64,000 bases of DNA from contig CP014773.1 in the NCBI GenBank assembly GCA_001596135.1, forward strand, positions 5,456,001 to 5,520,000. Reading direction: 5' to 3'. The translations under genes and the position numbers were made by a program. Origin of the DNA: Mucilaginibacter sp. PAMC 26640 (GTDB taxonomy: Bacteria > Bacteroidota > Bacteroidia > Sphingobacteriales > Sphingobacteriaceae). The notes below the pieces were generated by a model. The model ran no database searches. It saw only the letters and a program-made list of their open reading frames with translations, and had not been told where the DNA came from. Below are positions 7,817-16,664 of the stretch, piece after piece. Numbering within the stretch: the first letter of the stretch is position 1; each line of letters starts with the position of its first letter.

Positions 7817-9469
7817 ATGAAAAGAAGAAGTGCTCTTAAAGGCCTATCTGCCGCAGCAGTAGCTTTATTAGTTAACAAATTTGCCAAAGCAGCCGATTTT
7901 GAAAACCAGGAGCGTATTGCATCCGGTATTTTTAAACCCTCCTGGGAATCACTTAAACAATATCAGGTACCTGATTGGTTCAGGGATGCCAAGTTTGGGA
8001 TGTGGGCACATTGGGGGCCGCAATGCCAGCCCGAACATGGCGACTGGTATGCACGCGGCATGTATCAGGAAGGAACCGATGCCTATAACTTTCATCTGAA
8101 AAAATACGGTCATCCCTCAAAATTTGGGTTTAAGGATGTAATAAACGAATGGAAAGCGGAGAACTGGAATCCCGAAGAACTGGTTGGTTTGTATAAAAAT
8201 GCAGGTGCACAGTATTTTTTCGCGCTTGCTAATCATCATGACAATCTTGATCTTTATAATAGCAAATATCAGCCAAAATGGAACAGTACCCGGGTTGGCC
8301 CTAAAAAAGATCTGATAGGCGGATGGGCTAGGGCTGCAAAAAACCACGGTTTGCGTTTTGGAGTAAGCGTACATGCATCGCATGCATGGCGTTGGTATGA
8401 GTCTGCACAGTTAGCAGATAAAACCGGCCCAATGGCAGGCATCCCCTATGATGGGAAATTAACTAAAGCCGATGGCAAAGGTAAATGGTGGGACGGCCTT
8501 GATCCTCAAGATCTTTACGCACAAGGTCATCCGCTGAGCGAGAATAGTGCCAACCCCAATGCCATACACAAACAATGGGGATGGGAAAATGGGGCTGTTA
8601 CACCAACGAAGGCATATTGCGATCAGTTTTTGAACCGAACCATCGAATTGATTAATAAATACGAACCCGATCTGATCTATTTTGACGATACCGCCCTACC
8701 CCTTTGGCCCATCAGCGATGCAGGTTTGCAAATTGCCGCCCACATGTATAACAGCAATATGAAAAGGCACAACGGCAAACTGGAAGCCGTACTGAACGGA
8801 AAGATATTGGATGCCGAACAGCAAAAATGTATGGTTTGGGATATTGAGCGTGGGCAAAGCAATAAAATTGAGCCTTTTGTATGGCAAACTGATACCTGTA
8901 TTGGAGAATGGCATTATGACAGGCGGGTATATGACCGCAAGGGATATAAAAGTGCAAAAACGATTATTCATACCCTGGCAGACGTAGTGAGTAAAAATGG
9001 CAACCTTTTGCTTAATGTCCCGGTACGCGGCGATGGCACTATTGACGAGCAAGAGAAAGAAGTAGTAGCCGGGATAACCAAATGGATGCAGGCTAACCAG
9101 GAAAGCATTTTTGCTACCCGACCATGGAAGGTATTTGGCGAGGGGCCGGCAATGGAAAATGCCGCACCGCTAAGCGCCCAGGGCTTTAATGAAGGCAAGG
9201 GCAAGGCATTTACCTCACAGGATATTCGCTTTACTACAAAAGGCGATATTTTATACGCTATAGCTTTGGGCACCCCTCCCGATGGAAAGATTAGGATCAA
9301 AAGTTTGTCTGCCGATAATCCGCTATATCAGAAAGCTATTTCCCGGGTTGAACTGGCAGGCACAGGACAGCCCCTTAATATGACCAGGACCACAGAGGGC
9401 TTGCTTGTTACGCTGCCCGCCAATATGGAAGAGCAAGTAGCCTATGCATTGAAAGTAATACCGGGATAA
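7817..9469 (+). CDS. Alpha-L-fucosidase, GH29
   Basis: This 550-residue enzyme hydrolyses terminal alpha-L-fucose from glycans by a retaining mechanism. An export signal with a KRRSALKG start resembling a degenerate Tat or Sec signal occupies residues 1-25 (cleavage near AKA-A). The GH29 barrel starts with WFRDAKFGMWAHWGPQ, contains FALANHHDNLDLYNSKY, and has the nucleophile region PDLIYFDDT with Asp290 in the position of the GH29 nucleophile. NLLLNVPVRGDGTID is also a family landmark. A C-terminal beta-domain follows. It stands alone, but a GH95 fucosidase lies 3.7 kb downstream, which suggests use of fucosylated plant or host glycans. Confidence 0.93.
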   Translation: MKRRSALKGLSAAAVALLVNKFAKAADFENQERIASGIFKPSWESLKQYQVPDWFRDAKFGMWAHWGPQCQPEHGDWYARGMYQEGTDAYNFHLKKYGHPSKFGFKDVINEWKAENWNPEELVGLYKNAGAQYFFALANHHDNLDLYNSKYQPKWNSTRVGPKKDLIGGWARAAKNHGLRFGVSVHASHAWRWYESAQLADKTGPMAGIPYDGKLTKADGKGKWWDGLDPQDLYAQGHPLSENSANPNAIHKQWGWENGAVTPTKAYCDQFLNRTIELINKYEPDLIYFDDTALPLWPISDAGLQIAAHMYNSNMKRHNGKLEAVLNGKILDAEQQKCMVWDIERGQSNKIEPFVWQTDTCIGEWHYDRRVYDRKGYKSAKTIIHTLADVVSKNGNLLLNVPVRGDGTIDEQEKEVVAGITKWMQANQESIFATRPWKVFGEGPAMENAAPLSAQGFNEGKGKAFTSQDIRFTTKGDILYAIALGTPPDGKIRIKSLSADNPLYQKAISRVELAGTGQPLNMTRTTEGLLVTLPANMEEQVAYALKVIPG

Positions 9470-9510
9470 GTATACCTATAGCCTTGGATTAACGAAGTGT
9501 TTAAAATAGC

Positions 9511-10149
9511 TTATATTGAATTTATTTTAAAGAATTGTTGCTGAATGGCGTACAATACAAGGCCCGTTCTGGATTTCAAATTGAGTTTTTGAAATAATGA
9601 TTCACGGTAGTTATCCACCGTGCGCGGACTGACACACATTTGTTCTGCAATTTCTTTGTAGGTGAACTCGGAGCAGCTCAGTTTTAGAAACTCTATTTCC
9701 CTGACAGAGAAATGCGGAGTGCTGTTATCTGTTGATACCGAACGGATGAGTTTGCCGGATACCAGCTCATTGATGAACACTCCTTTCTGGTGCACAATTT
9801 TTATCGCTTCCAGTAATTCTCTGGGTTTGCTTTGTTTTAGCACATACCCACAGGCACCATACCTAATCATTTTAATAACGGCGCTGTCGTCATCATACAT
9901 ACTGAGGGCCAATACAAAAATTCCCGGATAACTTTTCTTAAGCCACTCTGTTGTTTGATAACCATCCATTACGGGCATGTTAATATCCATCAGTATAACA
10001 TCGGGTATGGAATGCTTTTTTAGCATTTGCTGCATTTCCTGCCCGTTTTCGGCTTCAAACACAATTTCTAATTCCTCAAACTTGCTTAGCAAGCTGGCTA
10101 ATCCGCTTCTGAAGAGTGCGTGGTCGTCCACAATTGCAATTAAAATCAT
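9511..10149 (-). CDS. NarL/LuxR-family response regulator
   Basis: A 212-residue DNA-binding response regulator. The receiver domain (1-120) has the acidic pair Asp8-Asp9, the phospho-acceptor Asp55 in ILMDINMPVMDG and the conserved Lys in VLKQSKPRE. The C-terminal LuxR-type HTH (about 145-205) contains SVREIEFLKL, YKEIAEQMCVSPRTVDNYRESLFQKLNLKSRTGL. Its start overlaps the end of the histidine kinase gene by 4 bases, so the two are translationally coupled partners. Targets are unknown; nearby candidates are its own operon and the fucosidase genes. Confidence 0.93.
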   Translation of the reverse strand: MILIAIVDDHALFRSGLASLLSKFEELEIVFEAENGQEMQQMLKKHSIPDVILMDINMPVMDGYQTTEWLKKSYPGIFVLALSMYDDDSAVIKMIRYGACGYVLKQSKPRELLEAIKIVHQKGVFINELVSGKLIRSVSTDNSTPHFSVREIEFLKLSCSEFTYKEIAEQMCVSPRTVDNYRESLFQKLNLKSRTGLVLYAIQQQFFKINSI

Positions 10150-10949
10150 ATTTGCTGAATTTGCCCGCTGTACGGTATCAGTATGTTTACAGTAGTTCCT
10201 TTAGCCGGGTGTGAAGTAAGATCCAGCTGCCCACCAGATAAATTGACTCTCTTACTCATATTGAATAGCCCCATTCCCTTCTGCGTATCGGTTAGTTTAC
10301 CTGTATCGAAGCCCTCCCCGTTATCTGTTATGGCAAGGCTCAGTATACCATCCATCCTTTTAAGTTCGATAACTATCTGCGTGGCTTTTGCATGCTTTAC
10401 TATATTGTTGATCGTTTCCTGAACCACCCTAAATACGATCAGATCCTTTTCAGTATTCTTCAAATTGAGCTGGTTGTTTTCATCCGTAAAAACAACACTG
10501 TACTTACCCGAACGCTCCAGCCATCGCACTTCCTGCGATATAGCCTGCGAGAGACCCAAATCAACTAATTGCGTACCCTGGATCAAACGCCCAAGCATCC
10601 GCAATTCCTTTATCGACTGGCCCGCAAGCTCAATAGCCGAATTGATCTTATCCTGCTCCTCCGGCAGGCCCTCCAGCTCAATAGAACCCAGCGTTAACGA
10701 TGTAAGGCTTAATAGCTGGCCAATATTATCATGCAGGTCTGTGCCGATGGTTTGGAGTGTTTGTTCCTGCACCTCCAGCTGGGTTTTAACAAGCTCTGCC
10801 TCAAAAGTCAACTTCATAAACTCTTTTTCTTCGCCATGCTTTTTTTTTCGGGTATTATAAACAAAAATATACAACAAAACAGAGGCCGGCGCCAGCAGGA
10901 ATATAAGTGTTGTTGTAACAACTAAATTTGTGATCTCTTTATCAGCCAT
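10146..10949 (-). CDS. Sensor histidine kinase (HisKA_3 type)
   Basis: This 267-residue kinase has one N-terminal membrane segment (about 9-30), a coiled-coil linker, the HisKA_3 dimerisation box with phospho-His73 in TIGTDLHDNIGQLL, and a GHKL ATPase domain (N-box ETINNIVKHAKA, G1 ITDNGEGFD, G2 KGMGLFNM). It lacks a large sensor domain, so the signal probably comes through the cotranscribed membrane protein encoded just upstream. The start at 10949 gives the usual short N-terminus before the membrane segment; Met 10979 is also in frame. It overlaps the upstream gene by 28 bases and the response regulator by 4. Confidence 0.9.
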   Translation of the reverse strand: MADKEITNLVVTTTLIFLLAPASVLLYIFVYNTRKKKHGEEKEFMKLTFEAELVKTQLEVQEQTLQTIGTDLHDNIGQLLSLTSLTLGSIELEGLPEEQDKINSAIELAGQSIKELRMLGRLIQGTQLVDLGLSQAISQEVRWLERSGKYSVVFTDENNQLNLKNTEKDLIVFRVVQETINNIVKHAKATQIVIELKRMDGILSLAITDNGEGFDTGKLTDTQKGMGLFNMSKRVNLSGGQLDLTSHPAKGTTVNILIPYSGQIQQI

Positions 10950-11722
10950 CGCCTGCAAATAAATGAATAGGTCCAACAACCATAAAGAATAATGATGAGC
11001 ATATTGTTAATGTACATTACTGCTACCTGTTTCATAGTGCGTTGTTTTTTAACTGGTGCTTTTACTGGCGCTTTGATGCCTGTTTTGGCAGACGTAGTGC
11101 TAACCGGAGTAGTTTTTACATTGTAAATTATACCCAAAGGCTTTTTTGCTGTGTCACCATGGACACTATTCACATCTGTAGACTTTACGTTAACCACACC
11201 TATGCCCCTGTATATATTAACCGCAGTGCTCCCGAAGTAAAAAAACAGTACACCGGCAACCCACCAAAAATTTGGCGCCACTTTCAAATCAGTGTAATCA
11301 TCGTCCTTCAAAAGCAAATAGAAATAGTAAAGAGAATACACCGTGAATAAAATGGATTCGGCGTTGTTGGTAAGCGAATGAAAAATTAGAAGTCCATGCC
11401 GCAGACTTTCGAAAATGTAAAAGCCAGTCAACACAATTGTACCGAGAATTATAAGCATTTTACTTTTTTGGTATTGGCTAAACAGACCTTCAAATACCCA
11501 GGTTATAAAACCAATCTCAAAAATTATAAATCCATTATACAGCCATTGATTAGATTGACTGGCTTTATTCAGAAATATACCTGTAAACTCTGTGATACAG
11601 GTAATAAAAATAAACAAGCAAAACCACCGCCAAATCGGCTTACGATTATTTAATAGGCATAGTAGCGCTATTAAAAAGCAAGACAGTTCGGTAATGGTGT
11701 TTAAGGTAAAATAAGTTTGCAT
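10922..11722 (-). CDS. Polytopic membrane protein of the two-component operon
   Basis: A 266-residue membrane protein with about seven hydrophobic segments. I do not recognise a named family, though similar proteins sit next to NarL-type histidine kinases in Bacteroidota. Between the last two membrane segments lies a hydrophilic loop of about 60 residues (around 175-238) rich in Thr, Lys, Pro and Val with a repeated KAPV unit, which looks like an insertion. It overlaps the kinase gene by 28 bases and follows the 297-residue unknown gene by 9 bases. Because the kinase lacks a sensor domain, this protein is a candidate signal receptor. That role is inference. Confidence 0.75.
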   Translation of the reverse strand: MQTYFTLNTITELSCFLIALLCLLNNRKPIWRWFCLFIFITCITEFTGIFLNKASQSNQWLYNGFIIFEIGFITWVFEGLFSQYQKSKMLIILGTIVLTGFYIFESLRHGLLIFHSLTNNAESILFTVYSLYYFYLLLKDDDYTDLKVAPNFWWVAGVLFFYFGSTAVNIYRGIGVVNVKSTDVNSVHGDTAKKPLGIIYNVKTTPVSTTSAKTGIKAPVKAPVKKQRTMKQVAVMYINNMLIIILYGCWTYSFICRRWLIKRSQI

Positions 11723-11731
11723 ATATATTTA

Positions 11732-12625
11732 TCACCTACAGTTATCAGGGCAGAGCTCACCTTTATCAAGGGCAGGGGTCAAAAAATCTACGAAATATTT
11801 TTTCTCAAATTCTTGTTTATAATTTTGAAACGGTAAGCAGCCAAAGTAATCTTCGCTAATTTTTTTGGTGTTGTTAAACTTAGTGCATGTAATTATAAAA
11901 GCGTCCCTTTCCGATTCATATTCGGAAGATTTAAGATTTCTTGCAAAGTAAACTCTCATTCCGTCAACATCCGGATCTGATACAATTGATTTGAATAATA
12001 GTAAATCGAACCATTCACCTGTAGTATTGATCGGATTTTTACCGAACGCTTCTACCATCTCTTCGGCGATATTCCGTGGTATAGAGTGTGGTATCCCCAA
12101 GCAACCGGGTCTATCAGAAACCCCGGATTTCCTATATAATAAGGCCCCGCCACAATTGCTGCTTCCTTCACATGCAGCTCCTAAAATTTGGCCGGAAGAA
12201 GTAAAAAGTGGTGCATTTTTATCGTGCTCATACCAGTCAAAATGTTGCTTCCCAGATTTGCCTCTGCAAGATAAGGCTGTACTTAAACCATTATCTATAG
12301 TGGATACCAGTATAACTGACATTTTAAGGGGGTATCCGGTGCTAGTTGGGTCACTTCCGAAATAAATGCGAACACCGTCCATTACGTCCTCCCGGTTTGG
12401 ATCTAATTTCTGCTGTTCTGCAATCTCAGCCTCTAGTAGTGCAATCATATTGCTAATCATTGTTTTGCTAAACCAAAAAGTCATCTTGGTCGGTGAAGCG
12501 TCTCCATTTCCTCTGCTTTTAAAATCGTCGATCATGGCGTAGGCGTTTACTCTGTCTATGCCATTTAAACTAATTAACTGTTTATTAGCAGTTAAAAAAC
12601 TTTGTTCAGAAACTAATTCTTTCAT
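11732..12625 (-). CDS. Unknown internally duplicated protein
   Basis: I do not recognise a named family for this 297-residue protein without signal peptide or membrane segment. It appears to contain two related halves: DGVRIYF at 83-89 and DGMRVYF at 221-227, each preceded by an amphipathic helix region and followed by a hydrophobic strand (MSVILVSTI at 102-110, AFIITCTKF at 242-250). Between the halves is a Cys-rich segment CEGSSNCGGALLYR (152-165), and the protein ends with CPDNC. It is the first gene of the four-gene operon ending in a sensor kinase and response regulator, suggesting a role in signalling or as a product of that circuit. Confidence 0.7.
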   Translation of the reverse strand: MKELVSEQSFLTANKQLISLNGIDRVNAYAMIDDFKSRGNGDASPTKMTFWFSKTMISNMIALLEAEIAEQQKLDPNREDVMDGVRIYFGSDPTSTGYPLKMSVILVSTIDNGLSTALSCRGKSGKQHFDWYEHDKNAPLFTSSGQILGAACEGSSNCGGALLYRKSGVSDRPGCLGIPHSIPRNIAEEMVEAFGKNPINTTGEWFDLLLFKSIVSDPDVDGMRVYFARNLKSSEYESERDAFIITCTKFNNTKKISEDYFGCLPFQNYKQEFEKKYFVDFLTPALDKGELCPDNCR

Positions 12626-13131
12626 GATTGTTTGGGGTTTAGTTGTTAATAAAATTATTAAAAATATTTATCTGTTTTGTCGTTATTTTAATATAACACG
12701 CAGTTCTACAGGCATCTAACTAACCGTTTAAAAAATTAACACTATCGAAATTAAATTTACGCTTCGTTGGACGCGTCGATGTTTTTGTAAATATGCCCAC
12801 ATTTAAATTGCTTTTATACCGTAGTATCACGCTATCTGCTACCGTAAAAACACCCTCTTTGAGTTATCATATTTAGGAATAATAAGATAGTGTGCAATAG
12901 ATTTGAACGGTGGAACAGGCTGACACAAATAATTTTGAGGCACTGGTTACAAATGCACTAATTCATTTAAACAGGTAACTTTCCTATTAATTTTTAGGTA
13001 TTCTTGTGTATATATATACAACAAAAGGCCTCGATAGCATACTATCGAGGCCTTTTGTTGTAATATTAACAGTCTTGGTTATTCGCTTATTGTATCAAGA
13101 TGTAGTAGATGATTTCTTCTCTGCTGTTAGT
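12626..13131. other. AT-rich intergenic region with a strong terminator
   Basis: About 500 bases upstream of the two-component operon. The right end contains the 20-bp perfect hairpin at 13018-13061. The remainder is AT-rich and presumably includes the operon promoter; no gene or RNA was recognised. Confidence 0.5.
13018..13061 (-). terminator. Perfect 20-bp hairpin after the GH95 gene
   Basis: Two perfect 20-base arms (13018-13037 and 13042-13061) enclose a CATA loop. The outer stem is A/T-rich (ACAACAAAAGG) and the core is GCCTCGATAG. It lies 70 bases beyond the GH95 stop codon and works on either strand by symmetry. It is an unusually long perfect stem for a terminator. Confidence 0.75.
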
Positions 13132-15591
13132 TTATTTTACCTCCGACATCAATTCATAGCTCATTCCCTTTGTGGTTACCAATGTTAAAAGATAACTCTT
13201 CCCATCGCGTACAGAGGATTTGCCGGTGCCTATTAGCTTAACTGGCCAGTTGCTGCGCAATTTACATACACCACCCTTTACCGACTTGATCATGACACTT
13301 TTTAACTGATGATTGCTCCAGCCAATATTTACTTCAAAATTGCCCATTGCTTTCAAACCCTTTACGGTGCCGCTCTCCCATTCATCGGGCAATGCCGGCA
13401 ACAGGTATACATCGCCGCTTTGACTTTGCAGCAGCATTTCTGCTATGCCCGCGGTAGCACCAAAGTTACCATCGATCTGGAATGGTGGGTGGGCATCAAA
13501 AAGGTTGGCGTAGGTGCCGCCGCCACTGGCATACTTGGTCCCGTCTTCGCCGGTTAAGTGCAGCAGGTCGCGCACTAGTTTATGAGCGTGGTTACCATCC
13601 TCCAATCGGGCCCAAAAATTTATTTTCCAGGCTTTGCTCCAGCCGGTACCTTCATCACCGCGAATCTCAAGCGTTTTTCTGGCGGCAGCGGCCAGATCCG
13701 GGGTTGTGCCCGGCGAGATCTGTTCGCCGGGATAAAGCCCGTATAAATGCGAAACATGGCGGTGATGCGGATCCATCTCCTCCCAATCCTTATACCATTC
13801 TACCAGGTTTCCTTTTTTCCCGATATGGAACGGGTAAAGTTTAGCCTGCCTTGCCATAACGGTATCACGCAGTGCCTTATCCATATTCAGCATTTCTGAG
13901 GCTTTTATAAAGTGGGCGAACAGATCGCGAATAATAGACATATCCATCGTGCTGCCCAGCGCAATGGTTCCCTCCACGCCATTCTCGTCTTTAAAAGCAT
14001 TTTCCGGCGAGCCGGATGGTGCGGTAACCAGGTAACCATCCTTGTCTTTGACCAGCCATCCAAGTGTAAAATCAACTGCGCCCTTCATTAAGGGGTAGGC
14101 CTTGTTCCTTAAAAAGGCTTCGTCTTTTGTAAAAAGGTAATGATCCCACAAGTGGCGGCTTAACCAATCGCCACCCATCGACCAATTTGCCCACATCGGG
14201 TCGCCGGAGCCGTCTCCTACCGGGTTAGACATCGCCCAGATATCGCTGTTATGATGCACTACCCAACCATTTAAACCGTAAAACTCTTTAGCAGTTTGCT
14301 TACCGGTTATTGCAAGTTCTGCAGTTAGGTTAAGTAATGGCTGATGCAATTCGCTCAGATTGGTAGTTTCCGCCGGCCAATAATTCATTTGTGCATTGAT
14401 ATTGGTTGTATAGTTAGAACTCCATGGAGGTCGCATTTCGTTATTCCAAATTCCCTGCAAATTAGCCGCAGTTCCACCCGGGCGCGAACTGGAAATAAGC
14501 AGATAGCGGCCAAACTGAAAATACAAAGCTTCAAAGCCGCCATCTTTAGCACCTTTTGTGTAAGCAAGCAGGCGTTCGTCAGTCGGCAGGTTTGTGGTGT
14601 TGCTTTTTTCTGTTTTCAACTCAAGCTTTACCCTGTTAAAGTAATGCTGAAAATCTGCCACGTGGGCGGCCATCAATTGCGCATAATTTGCTGCAGCTGC
14701 CTTGCTCAGGTACTTTTGGCTAATTTTATTTTCATCTTTACCCGCGGTTACAGGGCTTTTATCAAAACCGTTGAAGCTTGTAGCAGCCGATACCAGCAAA
14801 ACTACCTCAGTGGCATTTTTGATTTGTATGCCTGCTGTATCTGTAGCAATACTACCGCCTTTGTTAATGGCTTTGGTATACCAGGCATAGCGCATTCCTT
14901 TGGTAAGTGAATCTTTGTAACTAATCGGGTTGGGAGTCTTCCCAAGATATCCGGGATCAACATGGGTTGGCGCTTTGCCCTTTACCAGCAATACATTGCC
15001 CGCACTAACTGCCTTCTGGTGTTTTAAAGGTGTATTGACAGAAATTAACATATTAAGTTTACCGGGCTTGCTTGCACTAATGCGCACCACAATTACCTGC
15101 CCCGGCGCCGAAGAGAAAACCTGGCGGGTATAGGTAACGCCGGCCACGGTAAATTTTGTAGTTGCCACGGCATTGCTTATATCAAGATCTCGGTAATAAC
15201 CGGTTATAGCGGCCGATCCAAGGTCTTGTTTAATATGCAGATCTCCCAGCGGAAGATAACCTTCCGAATAGGGGCCCTGCATGTTTTTGCTAAGCTGTGC
15301 CGCATTTTTATAATCTCCGGCAAATATGGCTTCCCTTACTTTAGGCAGCCAGGAAACTGCACCAGGATTCAAATTTCCTTTAACCGGCCCGCCAGACCAT
15401 AAACTGCTTTCATTCAGCTGCAGCAATTCATCCGCGGCATTTCCGAATATCATAGCACCCAAACGGCCATTACCAACTGGCAGCGCCTGTGTCCAACGCT
15501 TGGCAGGTTGGTTATACCAAAGCTTTTGAGATTGCTGGCATAATCCGCAAAAAGGGAACAACAGCATTAACGACAGGATAAAATTCTTCAT
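13132..15591 (-). CDS. Alpha-L-fucosidase, GH95
   Basis: This 819-residue secreted enzyme is an inverting 1,2-alpha-L-fucosidase-type glycosidase. A Sec signal peptide ends near residue 20 (FCGLCQQ). The N-terminal domain has the family start KLWYNQPAKRWTQALPVGNGRLGAM and LNESSLWSGGP. Catalytic-region landmarks are present: NINAQMNYWPAE near residue 395 (the two Asn of the GH95 site), SGSPENAF near 528 (general acid Glu) and QIDGNFGATAGIAEML near 700 (Asp). I start at 15591 rather than 15633 because the signal peptide begins there. It is divergent from a GDSL esterase, and together they could strip fucose and acyl groups from the same polysaccharide. Confidence 0.94.
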   Translation of the reverse strand: MKNFILSLMLLFPFCGLCQQSQKLWYNQPAKRWTQALPVGNGRLGAMIFGNAADELLQLNESSLWSGGPVKGNLNPGAVSWLPKVREAIFAGDYKNAAQLSKNMQGPYSEGYLPLGDLHIKQDLGSAAITGYYRDLDISNAVATTKFTVAGVTYTRQVFSSAPGQVIVVRISASKPGKLNMLISVNTPLKHQKAVSAGNVLLVKGKAPTHVDPGYLGKTPNPISYKDSLTKGMRYAWYTKAINKGGSIATDTAGIQIKNATEVVLLVSAATSFNGFDKSPVTAGKDENKISQKYLSKAAAANYAQLMAAHVADFQHYFNRVKLELKTEKSNTTNLPTDERLLAYTKGAKDGGFEALYFQFGRYLLISSSRPGGTAANLQGIWNNEMRPPWSSNYTTNINAQMNYWPAETTNLSELHQPLLNLTAELAITGKQTAKEFYGLNGWVVHHNSDIWAMSNPVGDGSGDPMWANWSMGGDWLSRHLWDHYLFTKDEAFLRNKAYPLMKGAVDFTLGWLVKDKDGYLVTAPSGSPENAFKDENGVEGTIALGSTMDMSIIRDLFAHFIKASEMLNMDKALRDTVMARQAKLYPFHIGKKGNLVEWYKDWEEMDPHHRHVSHLYGLYPGEQISPGTTPDLAAAARKTLEIRGDEGTGWSKAWKINFWARLEDGNHAHKLVRDLLHLTGEDGTKYASGGGTYANLFDAHPPFQIDGNFGATAGIAEMLLQSQSGDVYLLPALPDEWESGTVKGLKAMGNFEVNIGWSNHQLKSVMIKSVKGGVCKLRSNWPVKLIGTGKSSVRDGKSYLLTLVTTKGMSYELMSEVK

Positions 15592-15715
15592 AAACTGGCT
15601 ATAATTTAACGGCTGAATAACCGTTACAAACACAGTTATAAACCTAATATTTTAGCGGATAGATTTCAAACAAAATCGGATTTAATTATTCCGCAACTTT
15701 ATTCAATCACAATTT

Positions 15716-16474
15716 ATGTCAGTCTATTCCCGCCGTTCTTTCATCATCAAAAGCACCGTTATTACTGCAGCTGCAAACTTTACAGGTATTTTACAACAGG
15801 CAGATGCAGCTCCAATTGATACAATTGGTAAAGAAGCCGTGATCCTGTTTCAGGGTGACTCCATTACCGATGGTAACCGCACCCGCGATAACGACTGGAA
15901 CCACGTGATGGGCCATGGCTATGCGTATCTTATTTCCAGCCGGTTATGGTATGATCACCCGGAAAAGAAATTTCATTTTCTAAACCGTGGTATCAGCGGC
16001 CATAAAGTAACCGACCTCGCCGCACGCTGGCAAACCGACACCCTGGATTTAAAACCTGATGTACTGAGCATCATGGTTGGTATAAATGATGTGTTGGCCT
16101 GTTTTAACGGCAATAAATCTTTTAGCGCAGAAAACTTCGAGAACGATTATCGCGGATTACTGGCCGGTACGTTAACTGCTTTGCCAAACATCAAACTGGT
16201 GATCTGCGCCCCATTTGTAATGCAAGGTACACGCACCAATGCCGAGTATAGTAAATGGACCGCAGAAGTAGCAAAACGCAGCGCTGTTGCCAAAAAACTG
16301 GCAGGCGAATTTAATGCCGTGTTTGTAGATTTTCAAAAGCCTTTTAACGATGCGCTTGCAAAAGCACCGGTTGAATATTGGGTTTGGGATGGAGTGCACC
16401 CTATGCCCGCCGGACACGAGTTAATGGCAAGGCATTGGTTAAAGTTGGTGAATAAGCAGATAAAATTATTGTAA
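15716..16474 (+). CDS. SGNH/GDSL-family esterase
   Basis: A 252-residue exported hydrolase. The N-terminus (RRSFIIKSTVITAAANF) is a signal peptide with a twin-Arg pair. The SGNH blocks are visible: block I FQGDSITDGNR with nucleophile Ser49, the Gly in block II (RGISGHKV), block III VGINDV with Asn, and block V WDGVHPMPAGH with Asp225 and His228. The likely reaction is removal of acetyl or other acyl groups from carbohydrate (rhamnogalacturonan acetylesterase-like). It is divergent from the GH95 fucosidase with a 124-base spacer, which suggests coregulation. Confidence 0.88.
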   Translation: MSVYSRRSFIIKSTVITAAANFTGILQQADAAPIDTIGKEAVILFQGDSITDGNRTRDNDWNHVMGHGYAYLISSRLWYDHPEKKFHFLNRGISGHKVTDLAARWQTDTLDLKPDVLSIMVGINDVLACFNGNKSFSAENFENDYRGLLAGTLTALPNIKLVICAPFVMQGTRTNAEYSKWTAEVAKRSAVAKKLAGEFNAVFVDFQKPFNDALAKAPVEYWVWDGVHPMPAGHELMARHWLKLVNKQIKLL

Positions 16475-16664
16475 ACATTAGGCTGTTAAAGGGTTGAAAA
16501 GTCTATTTAATTTTAATTTGTTAAACAAAACAGGCTTTTTATTTATTGAATAAAACTGATATTGGCTTATTAAAACAGAATATAGCCAATCATACATTAA
16601 ATACTTTTTTATTATCATATTTGGGTATCAAAACCCAATAACCGAAAATACAATCTACACTACT

